The notes beneath the pieces were generated by a model. It made no database searches, was not told the origin of the DNA, and saw nothing but the letters and a program-made list of their open reading frames with translations. From the NCBI RefSeq assembly GCF_000585395.1, contig NZ_KK073875.1, positions 4,908,274 to 4,972,273 on the forward strand: 64,000 nt of DNA. The letters are read 5' to 3'. Positions 35,077 through 42,331 of this stretch are shown one piece after another (the stretch's first letter is position 1; each line of letters starts with the position of its first letter). Both the position numbers and the translations under genes were made by a program. The DNA comes from Saccharibacillus sacchari DSM 19268 (lineage in GTDB: Bacteria > Bacillota > Bacilli > Paenibacillales > Paenibacillaceae).

Positions 35077-35271
35077 ATGTTCCTGTTTTTTCTGATTCTT
35101 GTTGCAATTGGGGCAGTGAACGTGCTGGCGCCGCAGTTCGTTTGGCGGATCCGGTACGGGAAACTGGCTGGAGAAAATTCGGAGCCGAATCCGTCTTTTT
35201 TGACGCTGAGCCGATTGGCGGGGATGATGGCTTTGGTGGGGGCGACGCTGATTTTGACGAATGGGTTGTGA
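35077..35271 (+). CDS. Small membrane protein, DUF6199-like
   Basis: 64 residues from ATG 35077 (AAAGGAG upstream with somewhat long spacing; an ATG at 35038 lies too close to a TATAAT box to be likely). Two hydrophobic segments (FLFFLILVAIGAVNVLAP and LAGMMALVGATLIL) flank a WRIRYG plus acidic loop, as in DUF6199 proteins. Function unknown. TATAAT near 35020 marks a plausible promoter. Confidence 0.65.
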   Translation: MFLFFLILVAIGAVNVLAPQFVWRIRYGKLAGENSEPNPSFLTLSRLAGMMALVGATLILTNGL

Positions 35272-35284
35272 AAAGTCCTATTCG

Positions 35285-35408
35285 TTGGGGAAGCTGGGGG
35301 GCTGCGGGGGAAATTCGTTCAAAACGCTGTCTCACGCAGAAAGCCTCCGGCTTTCCGCGTTCAAAGGCGTTTTTCACTGAATTTCCCCCTTCGCCTGTCG
35401 CTTCGCAA
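35285..35408. repeat. Structured intergenic repeat R1, copy 3
   Basis: The most divergent copy. The lower stem is GGGGGAAATTC with GAATTTCCCCC. The apical stem is ACGC-GAAAGCC with GGCTTTC-GCGT in place of the CTCGGAAA-type stem of the others. The conserved unpaired segments (GTTC, CTGTCTCA, TTCAAAGGCGT, TTTCACTGAA) are unchanged. It lies between the convergent DUF6199-like and phosphoesterase genes. Confidence 0.85.
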
Positions 35409-35431
35409 GAATAAGACCTTTTCACAGCAGT

Positions 35432-35475
35432 AGTCTTTCCTTTAAGGGGTAAAAGGGGAAGGCTTTTTGTTTTGG
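35432..35475 (+). terminator. Possible rho-independent terminator
   Basis: An interrupted stem (AGTCTTTCCTTT with AAAAGGGGAAGGCT) is followed by TTTTTGTTTT. It is imperfect, so confidence is low. Confidence 0.4.
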
Positions 35476-35559
35476 ATGTTGTAATCATCTAAATTTAAAT
35501 TTGTATGTATGTGCGTGTTGGAAGGCGTCGAGCTTGCCTCGAAGTTGGCACTTATCTCT

Positions 35560-36018
35560 TTAATCGATGCTGGGGAGGCTTTCTGAAGTGAGAATGCCTG
35601 ATTCATCGATCAGGAGGGCGTTGAGGCGGGCGCCAAATTTAATGCCGCCGTCGATGCCGATGATTTGGGAGCCGAACCAAGGGCTATGGAGGACAGGGTT
35701 GCCGTGCAGGTTGGAGCAGGCGTCGTGGCCGAAGATGACGGTTCGGTTGTTAGCATAAGGCAGAAGGCGGTGTTCGTTGCCGTCTAACCAGTTCAAAAAC
35801 AATTCATCGTGGTTACCGCCTAGTACTTGCACCTTTGCGGCATCTTGAGCACATAGATCCATGACGGCACGGACGGTGCCCAGAGAATCCGGGCCTCCGT
35901 CCACATAGTCGCCGAGCAGGAACAAACGGTCTTCGTTCGGTTTATAATCGATCTTTTGCAAAAGCGCCATCAATGTTTGAGCATGTCCGTGAATATCGGA
36001 TACCGCAATCGTTCTCAT
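35560..36018 (-). CDS. Metallophosphoesterase with internal deletion
   Basis: 152 residues, whereas PrpA/PrpE-like serine/threonine phosphatase relatives run to about 220-240. The N-terminal metal motifs SDIHGH, LLGDYVDGG and GGNHDELF are present, and the C-terminal NRTVIFGHDACSNLHG and IIGIDGGIKFGARLNAL align with family ends. The middle ~75 residues, including the usual VHAG metal histidine, are missing in frame. GDYVDRG has become GDYVDGG. It is probably inactive or a decaying gene. SD AGGAGG precedes ATG 36018. It lies 10 bp after the methyltransferase stop. Confidence 0.8.
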   Translation of the reverse strand: MRTIAVSDIHGHAQTLMALLQKIDYKPNEDRLFLLGDYVDGGPDSLGTVRAVMDLCAQDAAKVQVLGGNHDELFLNWLDGNEHRLLPYANNRTVIFGHDACSNLHGNPVLHSPWFGSQIIGIDGGIKFGARLNALLIDESGILTSESLPSID

Positions 36019-36027
36019 GGCTTCCTC

Positions 36028-36807
36028 CTACTTAATCGCCACGTAAAATAAACGCTCCGATTCCTCGTTGTTTTTTTTCCATTCAAAATCTGCATAAGTC
36101 TCTACGTTCGAAAAGCCTGCTCGCAGCAGTGCTTCGCGAAGCCACTCCGGATCGTAAGCGCGCTCCACATGGAATTCGTCGAAACGTTCGTAAGTGTCTT
36201 TCGATCTGCTTGAATCGCTTGGTCGGCGCACGAAAATTCGTAAATGATGCTCGATCTCCACGCGCTCTTCGTCTAACCCGCAAGTCCAAATATACGAGAT
36301 ATCGCCTTCGTCCAAAACGAAAGGTTGTTCTTCTTCATAGCGGAGCAATGTATTCGGGTGATGGACGTCGAACAAGAAGGTTCCGCCGGGCTTCAGACCC
36401 TCGCAGGTGGCACGAAAAGTAGCTTCGATCTGCTCTTCTTCGGTTAGATAATTCAAGCAATCGCAAAAGGAAATAACCGAATCGACAGGCTCGGGCGCGG
36501 CCCATTCCGTCATATCCTGACAAGCGAAACGAAGGCTTCCGCTGCGCAGCAGTCCCTGAAGCATCGGACGCTCATCCGCTTTGTCGCGTGCCACGGCCAA
36601 CATATCCTCCGACAAGTCGATTCCCGTCATTCGGTACCCCTGCTCGGCCAACATCGCGGTTAGCGTACCCGTCCCGCACCCCAGTTCGACGACCTCGCTC
36701 GGCTCGCCGTACTTTTTCCAGGCTTCCAGCGTGAATCTTTGCCACTTGGCATAAGGCATATCCTGCATGAGTTCATCGTATACGTATGCGAATTTTCCGT
36801 AAGACAT
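36028..36807 (-). CDS. Class I SAM-dependent methyltransferase (YqeM-like)
   Basis: 259 residues. Motif I VVELGCGTGTLTAMLAEQG near residue 37 and motif II MTGIDLSEDMLAVA define a SAM-binding Rossmann fold. Opening YGKFAYVYDELMQDMPY is typical of Bacillus YqeM, whose gene follows rsfS in the conserved cluster; here cvfB and a terminator intervene. Substrate unknown. Confidence 0.9.
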   Translation of the reverse strand: MSYGKFAYVYDELMQDMPYAKWQRFTLEAWKKYGEPSEVVELGCGTGTLTAMLAEQGYRMTGIDLSEDMLAVARDKADERPMLQGLLRSGSLRFACQDMTEWAAPEPVDSVISFCDCLNYLTEEEQIEATFRATCEGLKPGGTFLFDVHHPNTLLRYEEEQPFVLDEGDISYIWTCGLDEERVEIEHHLRIFVRRPSDSSRSKDTYERFDEFHVERAYDPEWLREALLRAGFSNVETYADFEWKKNNEESERLFYVAIK

Positions 36808-36856
36808 CTTTAGGCCCCTTCCCGTTCAACTTGTATCTTCTATGGGATTTTTTCCA

Positions 36857-36894
36857 TAAAAAAACGGCTCTTTCCTTTCTCGGAAACGAGCCGC
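36857..36894 (-). terminator. Rho-independent terminator after cvfB
   Basis: On the minus strand CGGCTCGTTTCC and GGAAAGAGCCG form a stem with one mismatch, followed by TTTTTTT. It ends the yqeG-to-cvfB operon before the methyltransferase gene. Confidence 0.85.
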
Positions 36895-36911
36895 TTGTAT
36901 CCTTTTAACGA

Positions 36912-37823
36912 TTACTCCGCGTCGGAAGAAGCTTCCTCAGGCGACTTCAGGCGCGTCCAGTTCTCATCCTGTTCGATCAGCCCCTGCTTCATCAATCGAC
37001 CCAGCGCGCGTTTGAACGCGGCTTTGCTGATTCCGAAGCGAAGCTTGATAATATCAGGTCCGGTCTTGTCCGAGTACGGCATCTGATTGCCTTCGCGGGT
37101 ACGCATATAGGCCAGAATCTTCTCCGCATCTTCGTCCATGCCGATCTCTTTCGGCTGCGCCATCGAGAGATTGACGCGACCGTCTTCTTCGCGGATCCGC
37201 GTAACGCGAACATCGATCACTTCGCCCAAACGCAGCGGACGCGGACGTTCCGAAGAATGGATCAGGCCGATCGCGCCGAAGCCCAGCACGCCGCCTTCGA
37301 TAATGACGAACGTTCCCATCTGAAGCGGACGGTACACGGTCGCTTTCATCCATTGGTTTTTCCACGATTCCGGAGCGTTGAAGCACAGCGGCGACAACTC
37401 TTCTTCACCCGATGTGCGGGCAAGCAATCGGCCCTGCTTATCGCGGTCCATCCGCACATAGATCCGGTCGCCGACTTCAGGTTGAAGCTCCGGCGTTTCC
37501 GGCAGCTCGCGCTTAGGCAACAGCAACTGACGGCCGAGACCCATTTCCAGGAAGCAGCCCAGACGCGGGTGAATGTCGGCTACTTCGAGAGCCGCGATTT
37601 CGCCGAAAGTCAGCAGCGGTTTTTTCATCGTGGCAATCAGGCGGTCTTCGGAGTCGTGGTGAATAAACACTTCCGTCTCCTGACCGTTGCGGAATTTCAT
37701 GTTGCCTGTACGTTCCGTATACGGCAGCAGTACTTCTTCCTCGCCGTTTGTCATGAAAAAGCCGTGCGGCGACACTTCGCGTGCGACCTTCAGCTTGACG
37801 ATTGTGCCGGCTTCGAGACTCAT
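36912..37823 (-). CDS. cvfB: S1-like RNA-binding protein CvfB (YitL family)
   Basis: 303 residues. An N-terminal pair of S1-like barrels (GTIVKLKVAREVSPHGFFM; GCFLEMGLGRQLLLPKRELP), a further S1 domain (GEVIDVRVTRIREEDGRVNLSMAQP) and a C-terminal winged helix (GISKAAFKRALGRLMKQGLI) match CvfB. The family binds RNA and affects virulence and expression in staphylococci. Its ATG overlaps the rsfS stop by 4 bp, so it is translationally coupled to the ribosome-maturation cluster. Confidence 0.92.
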   Translation of the reverse strand: MSLEAGTIVKLKVAREVSPHGFFMTNGEEEVLLPYTERTGNMKFRNGQETEVFIHHDSEDRLIATMKKPLLTFGEIAALEVADIHPRLGCFLEMGLGRQLLLPKRELPETPELQPEVGDRIYVRMDRDKQGRLLARTSGEEELSPLCFNAPESWKNQWMKATVYRPLQMGTFVIIEGGVLGFGAIGLIHSSERPRPLRLGEVIDVRVTRIREEDGRVNLSMAQPKEIGMDEDAEKILAYMRTREGNQMPYSDKTGPDIIKLRFGISKAAFKRALGRLMKQGLIEQDENWTRLKSPEEASSDAE

Positions 37824-38167
37824 ACGGTTTCCACCACTTTCGCATCCGACCAGACGCGTTCGATATTGTAATATTCGCGCTCATCGCGGTGGAACACATG
37901 AACGATCACGTCGCCGAGATCGATCAGTACCCAGCGTGCGGAGTCCATGCCTTCAATACCGCGGATCGGCGCGCCGGCATCATTTGCGCGTTTGCGCACT
38001 TCGTTCGCGATAGCTTGGACTTGAGTATCGGAATTACCGTGGCACACGACAAAATAATCGGCCACAAGCGAGATTCCGGTCAGATCCAACGCGACTACGT
38101 TCATTGCTTTTCTTTCCGCAACGGCCTCCGTCGCAAGTTGAAGCAATTCTTTTGGTTTTACACTCAT
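37820..38167 (-). CDS. rsfS: Ribosome silencing factor RsfS
   Basis: 115 residues, full length. Motifs ISLVADYFVVCHGNSDTQVQAIA and DSARWVLIDLGDVIVHVFHRDEREYYNIERVW are diagnostic. RsfS binds L14 of the large ribosomal subunit and blocks subunit joining in starvation. It follows yqeK closely and is coupled to cvfB. Confidence 0.97.
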   Translation of the reverse strand: MSVKPKELLQLATEAVAERKAMNVVALDLTGISLVADYFVVCHGNSDTQVQAIANEVRKRANDAGAPIRGIEGMDSARWVLIDLGDVIVHVFHRDEREYYNIERVWSDAKVVETV

Positions 38168-38170
38168 TCG

Positions 38171-38791
38171 TTATCCTCCCTTATTTTCGGTAACCGGCTT
38201 GGCCTGACCGGCCTGCTCGCGCTGGGCAAGCTGACGAATCAGGTCGTTGCGGGCCAGTACCGTTGTCGGAAATATCGTTTGTCCCCGTTCGACCAATACG
38301 CGAAGCGTCGAGTCGAATCCGGCGATCAAACCTTCTTCCAGGCTAAGCTGCGCTTTTTCCCGTATCAAATCCACGCCCGGAAAATCGCGTCCCGGCTCGA
38401 TGTAATCGGCCAAGCACACAATTTTGTCGAGCAACGTCATATTTTCGCGTCCCGACGTGTGGTAACGGATCGCATCGATCACTTCGCGGTCTTCAATGCC
38501 GTACTCGTGCTCTGCCACGTAAGCGCCGACCTCCGAATGCCACATCGGGGCATCGTAGTTGAGCAGGTCGGCATCGAGTCCGTTATCGGCGATCACCGCG
38601 GCCTGACGCTGCACCGGCCAATATTTGGCGACGTCGTGTATGATCGCGGCGAGTTCCGCCCTAGCGGGATCGGCACCGTAGCGCTCGGCCAATTCGATTG
38701 CCGATTGCATCACGCCGAGCGTATGACGCCATCTCCGATCCGGCATCTGCGACGACACATGCTCAATCAGTTCCTCGCGCTTAAGTCGCAT
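38171..38791 (-). CDS. yqeK: HD-domain Ap4A hydrolase YqeK
   Basis: 206 residues from ATG 38791 (AAAGGAG eight bases upstream), overlapping the nadD end by 11 bp. HD motifs HTLGVMQSAIEL, AAIIHDVAKYWP, HSEVGAYVAEH and YHTSGRENMTLLDKIVCLADYIEPGRDF match the symmetrical Ap4A phosphohydrolase YqeK. The C-terminal tail is slightly longer than in B. subtilis. Confidence 0.95.
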   Translation of the reverse strand: MRLKREELIEHVSSQMPDRRWRHTLGVMQSAIELAERYGADPARAELAAIIHDVAKYWPVQRQAAVIADNGLDADLLNYDAPMWHSEVGAYVAEHEYGIEDREVIDAIRYHTSGRENMTLLDKIVCLADYIEPGRDFPGVDLIREKAQLSLEEGLIAGFDSTLRVLVERGQTIFPTTVLARNDLIRQLAQREQAGQAKPVTENKGG

Positions 38792-39365
38792 GATTTTCGC
38801 TCCTTTGCAAATAATCATAGACTTTGTCCGGTACGAGGTAACGAGCTGAACGACCGCCTTTCAATCGCTCGCGAATCTCGGTTGACGAGATTTCGAGCTG
38901 CGGCATATCGACATGATCGATGACTTCGGCCACCGCTTCCGGAAGCACGGATCTGTCCAGCACGTAACCGGCGCGGCCGACGGCGGCAAAGCGAGTCATT
39001 TTTGCCAAATCTTCGATGCGTTCCCACTTCGGCAGATAATTGACCATATCCGTCCCGATAATAAAATGAAAATCATCATCGGGATATTGGCCGGTCAGCG
39101 TCTCCATCGTATCGGCACTGTACGACACGCCTCCGCGGCGCAGTTCAATATCCAATGTCCGAAAAGCAGGTTGTTCGCCGATGGCCAATTCCACCATGCG
39201 CAGCCGTTCGTCGCTGGAGAACCCGGCCTCGGCTTTATGCGGAGGGATATGGGAAGGCATGAACCAGACTTCATCCAAATCAAGCGCCTCGCGCACTGTT
39301 TCAGCGGCAACCAGGTGCCCGATATGAATCGGATCAAACGTTCCGCCCATAATTCCGATTTTCAA
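38781..39365 (-). CDS. nadD: Nicotinate-nucleotide adenylyltransferase
   Basis: 194 residues. GTFDPIHIGHLVAAE carries the nucleotidyltransferase HxGH motif, and ISSTEIRERLK the C-terminal ATP-binding loop. It makes nicotinate adenine dinucleotide in NAD synthesis. Translation begins at TTG 39365 (encoding MKIGIMGG), with GGAGGAG nine bases upstream; no ATG fits the conserved N-terminus. Confidence 0.96.
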   Translation of the reverse strand: MKIGIMGGTFDPIHIGHLVAAETVREALDLDEVWFMPSHIPPHKAEAGFSSDERLRMVELAIGEQPAFRTLDIELRRGGVSYSADTMETLTGQYPDDDFHFIIGTDMVNYLPKWERIEDLAKMTRFAAVGRAGYVLDRSVLPEAVAEVIDHVDMPQLEISSTEIRERLKGGRSARYLVPDKVYDYLQRSENHAT

Positions 39366-39391
39366 AACCGTCCACTCCTCCGCTTGCCTTT

Positions 39392-39682
39392 TTACGGCAG
39401 TTCGATTTGCTTGTGTTCGCGCGATTCTTTGTACAGGATGATCGTACGACCGATCACTTGCACCAATTCGGCTTCCGCAGCTTCGGCCAGCTCGACTCCG
39501 AGTTGTTTCGGCTCTTCCGCGCAGTTATTCAGCACCGATACTTTCATCAATTCCCGCAGCTCGATCGCCTCGTTGATATGGCGAACCAGTTGGTCATTGA
39601 GACCTCCCTTACCGATTTGGAAGATTGCATCGAGATGATGAGCCTGCGAACGCAGGTAGCGTTTTTGTTTGCCTGTCAGCAT
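39392..39682 (-). CDS. yhbY: CRS1/YhbY-type ribosome assembly RNA-binding protein
   Basis: 96 residues. LTGKQKRYLRSQAHHLDAIFQIGKGGL and the GxxG-like loop followed by LVQVIGRTIILYKESRE are diagnostic of the CRM/YhbY fold, which binds pre-50S rRNA. It sits between aroE and nadD in the standard order. Confidence 0.96.
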   Translation of the reverse strand: MLTGKQKRYLRSQAHHLDAIFQIGKGGLNDQLVRHINEAIELRELMKVSVLNNCAEEPKQLGVELAEAAEAELVQVIGRTIILYKESREHKQIELP

Positions 39683-39756
39683 AAGTTTAATTGACTCCTC
39701 TTTTTCGAAAATGACTGTGCTTATCGTTTATTTACCCATTTCAAATCACGTGACGG

Positions 39757-40596
39757 TCAGAGCTTCATGTTCGCAAGTACCGCGCTTCGCATTGCGTCGA
39801 CCGGAGCGGACACACCCGTCCAATACTCAAAGGCATAGGCTCCTTGATAGACGAACATGCCCAGTCCGCCGTGTATGCGGCAACCCTTTCGGCGCGCCAA
39901 TTGCAGCAGTCGGGTTTCCAGCGGATTATAAATCAAATCGCTGACGATCTCGGTGCCTTTCAGCAGCTCGATATCCAGCGGGACGTTATCCGTATGCGGA
40001 TGCATGCCGACCGAGGTCGTATTGATCACAAGGTCCGCATCTTGCAAAGCCTCGGCCGTGCGAGACGAAGGCAGCGCCACGATATCGGCCAGATCGCCCC
40101 ACTCGGACGCCAGCGCTTCGGCACGCTCCGGCGTCCGGTTCAGTAAGGTGATCCGGTCAGGCTTTTCGGCAGCCAACGCATAAATGATGCCGCGAGCAGC
40201 TCCGCCGGCCCCGAGCACAACGATGCGGCGGCCCGTAAGTTCAGCCGCCGCTTCTTCCTTCAAAGATCGAACGTAACCAATCCCGTCCGTATTGCGACCG
40301 ATCAAGCGACCGGCTTCATTCACGATCGTATTAACCGCTCCGATTCGCCGGGCATCTTCGGTCAACGCGTCGAGATATTGCATGACATGCTCTTTATGGG
40401 GAATCGTAACGTTAAGGCCGCGATAGCCTTCTTCCCGCATGGTGCGGATCATGTCTTCAAGCTGGTCCGGCTTCACATGCAGCACCGCATAATCGCCGGC
40501 AATCCCCCGCTCGCGCAGTGCGGCCGCATGCATGATCGGCGACTTGGAATGCGCGATCGGATCTCCGATCACGCCAAGCTTCAACGGTTGATTCAA
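39757..40596 (-). CDS. aroE: Shikimate dehydrogenase
   Basis: 279 residues. The shikimate pocket IAHSKSPIMH and catalytic Lys/Asp region NVTIPHKEHVMQYLD lie in the N-terminal half; NADP binding loop LGAGGAARGIIYAL follows, and NTTSVGMHP is conserved. It reduces 3-dehydroshikimate in aromatic biosynthesis. The start is TTG 40596 with AGGAGG eight bases upstream. Confidence 0.97.
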   Translation of the reverse strand: MNQPLKLGVIGDPIAHSKSPIMHAAALRERGIAGDYAVLHVKPDQLEDMIRTMREEGYRGLNVTIPHKEHVMQYLDALTEDARRIGAVNTIVNEAGRLIGRNTDGIGYVRSLKEEAAAELTGRRIVVLGAGGAARGIIYALAAEKPDRITLLNRTPERAEALASEWGDLADIVALPSSRTAEALQDADLVINTTSVGMHPHTDNVPLDIELLKGTEIVSDLIYNPLETRLLQLARRKGCRIHGGLGMFVYQGAYAFEYWTGVSAPVDAMRSAVLANMKL

Positions 40597-40620
40597 CGTC
40601 TCTTCCTCCTAAGCCTCAAG

Positions 40621-41745
40621 TTAAATCAGCGAATCCCGCATGATGACCTTAACGCCTTTCGGTGCATGCACCGCTACTTTCGCCCCGCTTTCACCGTTTG
40701 CTTTCACCCAGCCAAGACCGGAAACGAACAGGTCCTGTGCGCCGCCTTTGGGAATGCGGAACTCATGACGCGTCCAGTCGGGCATCTTCTCCGCTTCTTC
40801 GCGCGACGGCGGAGTCAGCAGTTCGCCGACATGGTCAGCGTACAGTTCGTCCGCGCGTCCAAGCTTGGTCCGATGCAGGTTCAAAGCTCCGCTTGTATAG
40901 AACGTGAACGATTGGCGCGCGCCTTCGATGAAGTCAAAACGAGCCAATCCTCCGATGAACAACGTTTGTCCTTCGTTCAGCTGATACACGGCCGGTTTCA
41001 GCGGCTTCTCCGGCATGATTTTAACCAGATCGCCCGGCGTTACCAATTCCGTATAGCGGGACGGGTACACGATCCCGGGCGTATCCACAATGTAACGACC
41101 GTCGTCAAGCGGGATATTGACCATATCCAGCGTCGTGCCCGGATAACGCGAAGTCGTCAATTCTTCTTCAAGGTCGCTGTAGTCGGTGATCAGGCGGTTA
41201 ATCAACGTCGATTTGCCGACATTGGTCGAACCGACGACATAGACGTCGCGATCCCCGCGGCGTTCTGCCACTTCCTGAAGCAAACGATCGAAGCCCAGAT
41301 TCTTTTTCGCGCTGCACAACACGATTTCTTCGGTCTTCAAGCCCAGTTCTTTCGCTTGCTTCTGTACCCAGTTCCGAACCTTGTTCCAGTTTGTCACTTT
41401 AGGCAGCAGATCGATCTTGTTAACCGCGAGAATAACCGGATTGCTGCCGACGAAGCGTTGCAGTCCGGTAATCACGCTACCCTGGAAGTCGAACAGATCG
41501 ACGATGTGAATAACCAGTGCTTTGCGTTCGCCGATCTGACCCAGCATACGCAGGAACTCGTCTTGATTCATCGCGACCGATGCAACTTCATTATAGTTTT
41601 TGATGCGGAAGCAACGGCGGCAGATTTGCGCGCCGTCCTCCTTCAGCTTCGGAATATATCCGATTCCTGCCGGGTCTTCCGTTTGAAGCGGTGCTCCGCA
41701 GCCGTTACAACGGATTACTGCGGAACCTTCAAGTCTTTCTGTCAT
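40621..41745 (-). CDS. yqeH: Circularly permuted ribosome-biogenesis GTPase YqeH
   Basis: 374 residues. An N-terminal zinc finger (CNGCG...ICRRCFRI) is followed by GTPase motifs in permuted order: G4 VNKIDLL, G5 CSAKKNLG, G1 GSTNVGKSTL and G3 DTPG. This order defines the YqeH/YRG family needed for 30S assembly. Its ATG overlaps the yqeG stop by 4 bp. Confidence 0.97.
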   Translation of the reverse strand: MTERLEGSAVIRCNGCGAPLQTEDPAGIGYIPKLKEDGAQICRRCFRIKNYNEVASVAMNQDEFLRMLGQIGERKALVIHIVDLFDFQGSVITGLQRFVGSNPVILAVNKIDLLPKVTNWNKVRNWVQKQAKELGLKTEEIVLCSAKKNLGFDRLLQEVAERRGDRDVYVVGSTNVGKSTLINRLITDYSDLEEELTTSRYPGTTLDMVNIPLDDGRYIVDTPGIVYPSRYTELVTPGDLVKIMPEKPLKPAVYQLNEGQTLFIGGLARFDFIEGARQSFTFYTSGALNLHRTKLGRADELYADHVGELLTPPSREEAEKMPDWTRHEFRIPKGGAQDLFVSGLGWVKANGESGAKVAVHAPKGVKVIMRDSLI

Positions 41746-42269
41746 TTCTTCTTTTCCTCCTCAAGCCACTTGCCCACCTTGCGCAGACGTCCAATTGCGA
41801 CACGCTCGACTTTTCGATTGAACCGCGTGCGCCAGCCTTCGTCGCTGATCGCGATCGGCAGCACCAGCACGGTGTACAAGCCCAATCTGTTCCCTCCGAG
41901 CACGTCGGTCAGCAGTTGATCGCCTACGACGATCGTCTGCTTTTCATTCAATTCCATAAGCTTCATCGCTTTACGGAACGGTGCATGGGACGGCTTGCGT
42001 GCCGCATGCACAAATCGGATATCGAGCGGCGTCGCAAAGACGGACACGCGGTTCATATTATTGTTGGATACGATCACAAGCTGAAAACCGAGTTCCTTCA
42101 CTTTTGCGAACCATGCAATCAGTTCAGGCGTAGCGTTAGGGGCTTTCGCTCCGACCAATGTATTATCCAGGTCAGTGACGATCCCCCGGTAGCCCCGGTT
42201 ATACAAATCTTCCAGATCGATATCAAATACGGTATCAACTTGGAGCTTCGGCAACAGTGCATCGAACAA
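41742..42269 (-). CDS. yqeG: HAD-superfamily IIIA phosphatase YqeG
   Basis: 175 residues if TTG 42269 is used (AGGTGACC upstream), which aligns the protein with family starts of the type (M)FxxLxPKLxVDTVFDIDL; an ATG at 42290 would add seven residues but has no SD. HAD motifs IVTDLDNTLVG, VIVSNNN and KPSHAPFRKAM plus VVGDQLLTDVLGG are intact. A role in ribosome assembly or phospholipid-like phosphatase activity is suggested in the family; unproven here. First gene of the yqeG-to-cvfB operon. Confidence 0.92.
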   Translation of the reverse strand: MFDALLPKLQVDTVFDIDLEDLYNRGYRGIVTDLDNTLVGAKAPNATPELIAWFAKVKELGFQLVIVSNNNMNRVSVFATPLDIRFVHAARKPSHAPFRKAMKLMELNEKQTIVVGDQLLTDVLGGNRLGLYTVLVLPIAISDEGWRTRFNRKVERVAIGRLRKVGKWLEEEKKK

Positions 42270-42331
42270 GTTGTGGTCACCTCGTTGCATTAGTCTTTAA
42301 ACTCAAACTATATCACAGTGAACGCTCCGCG

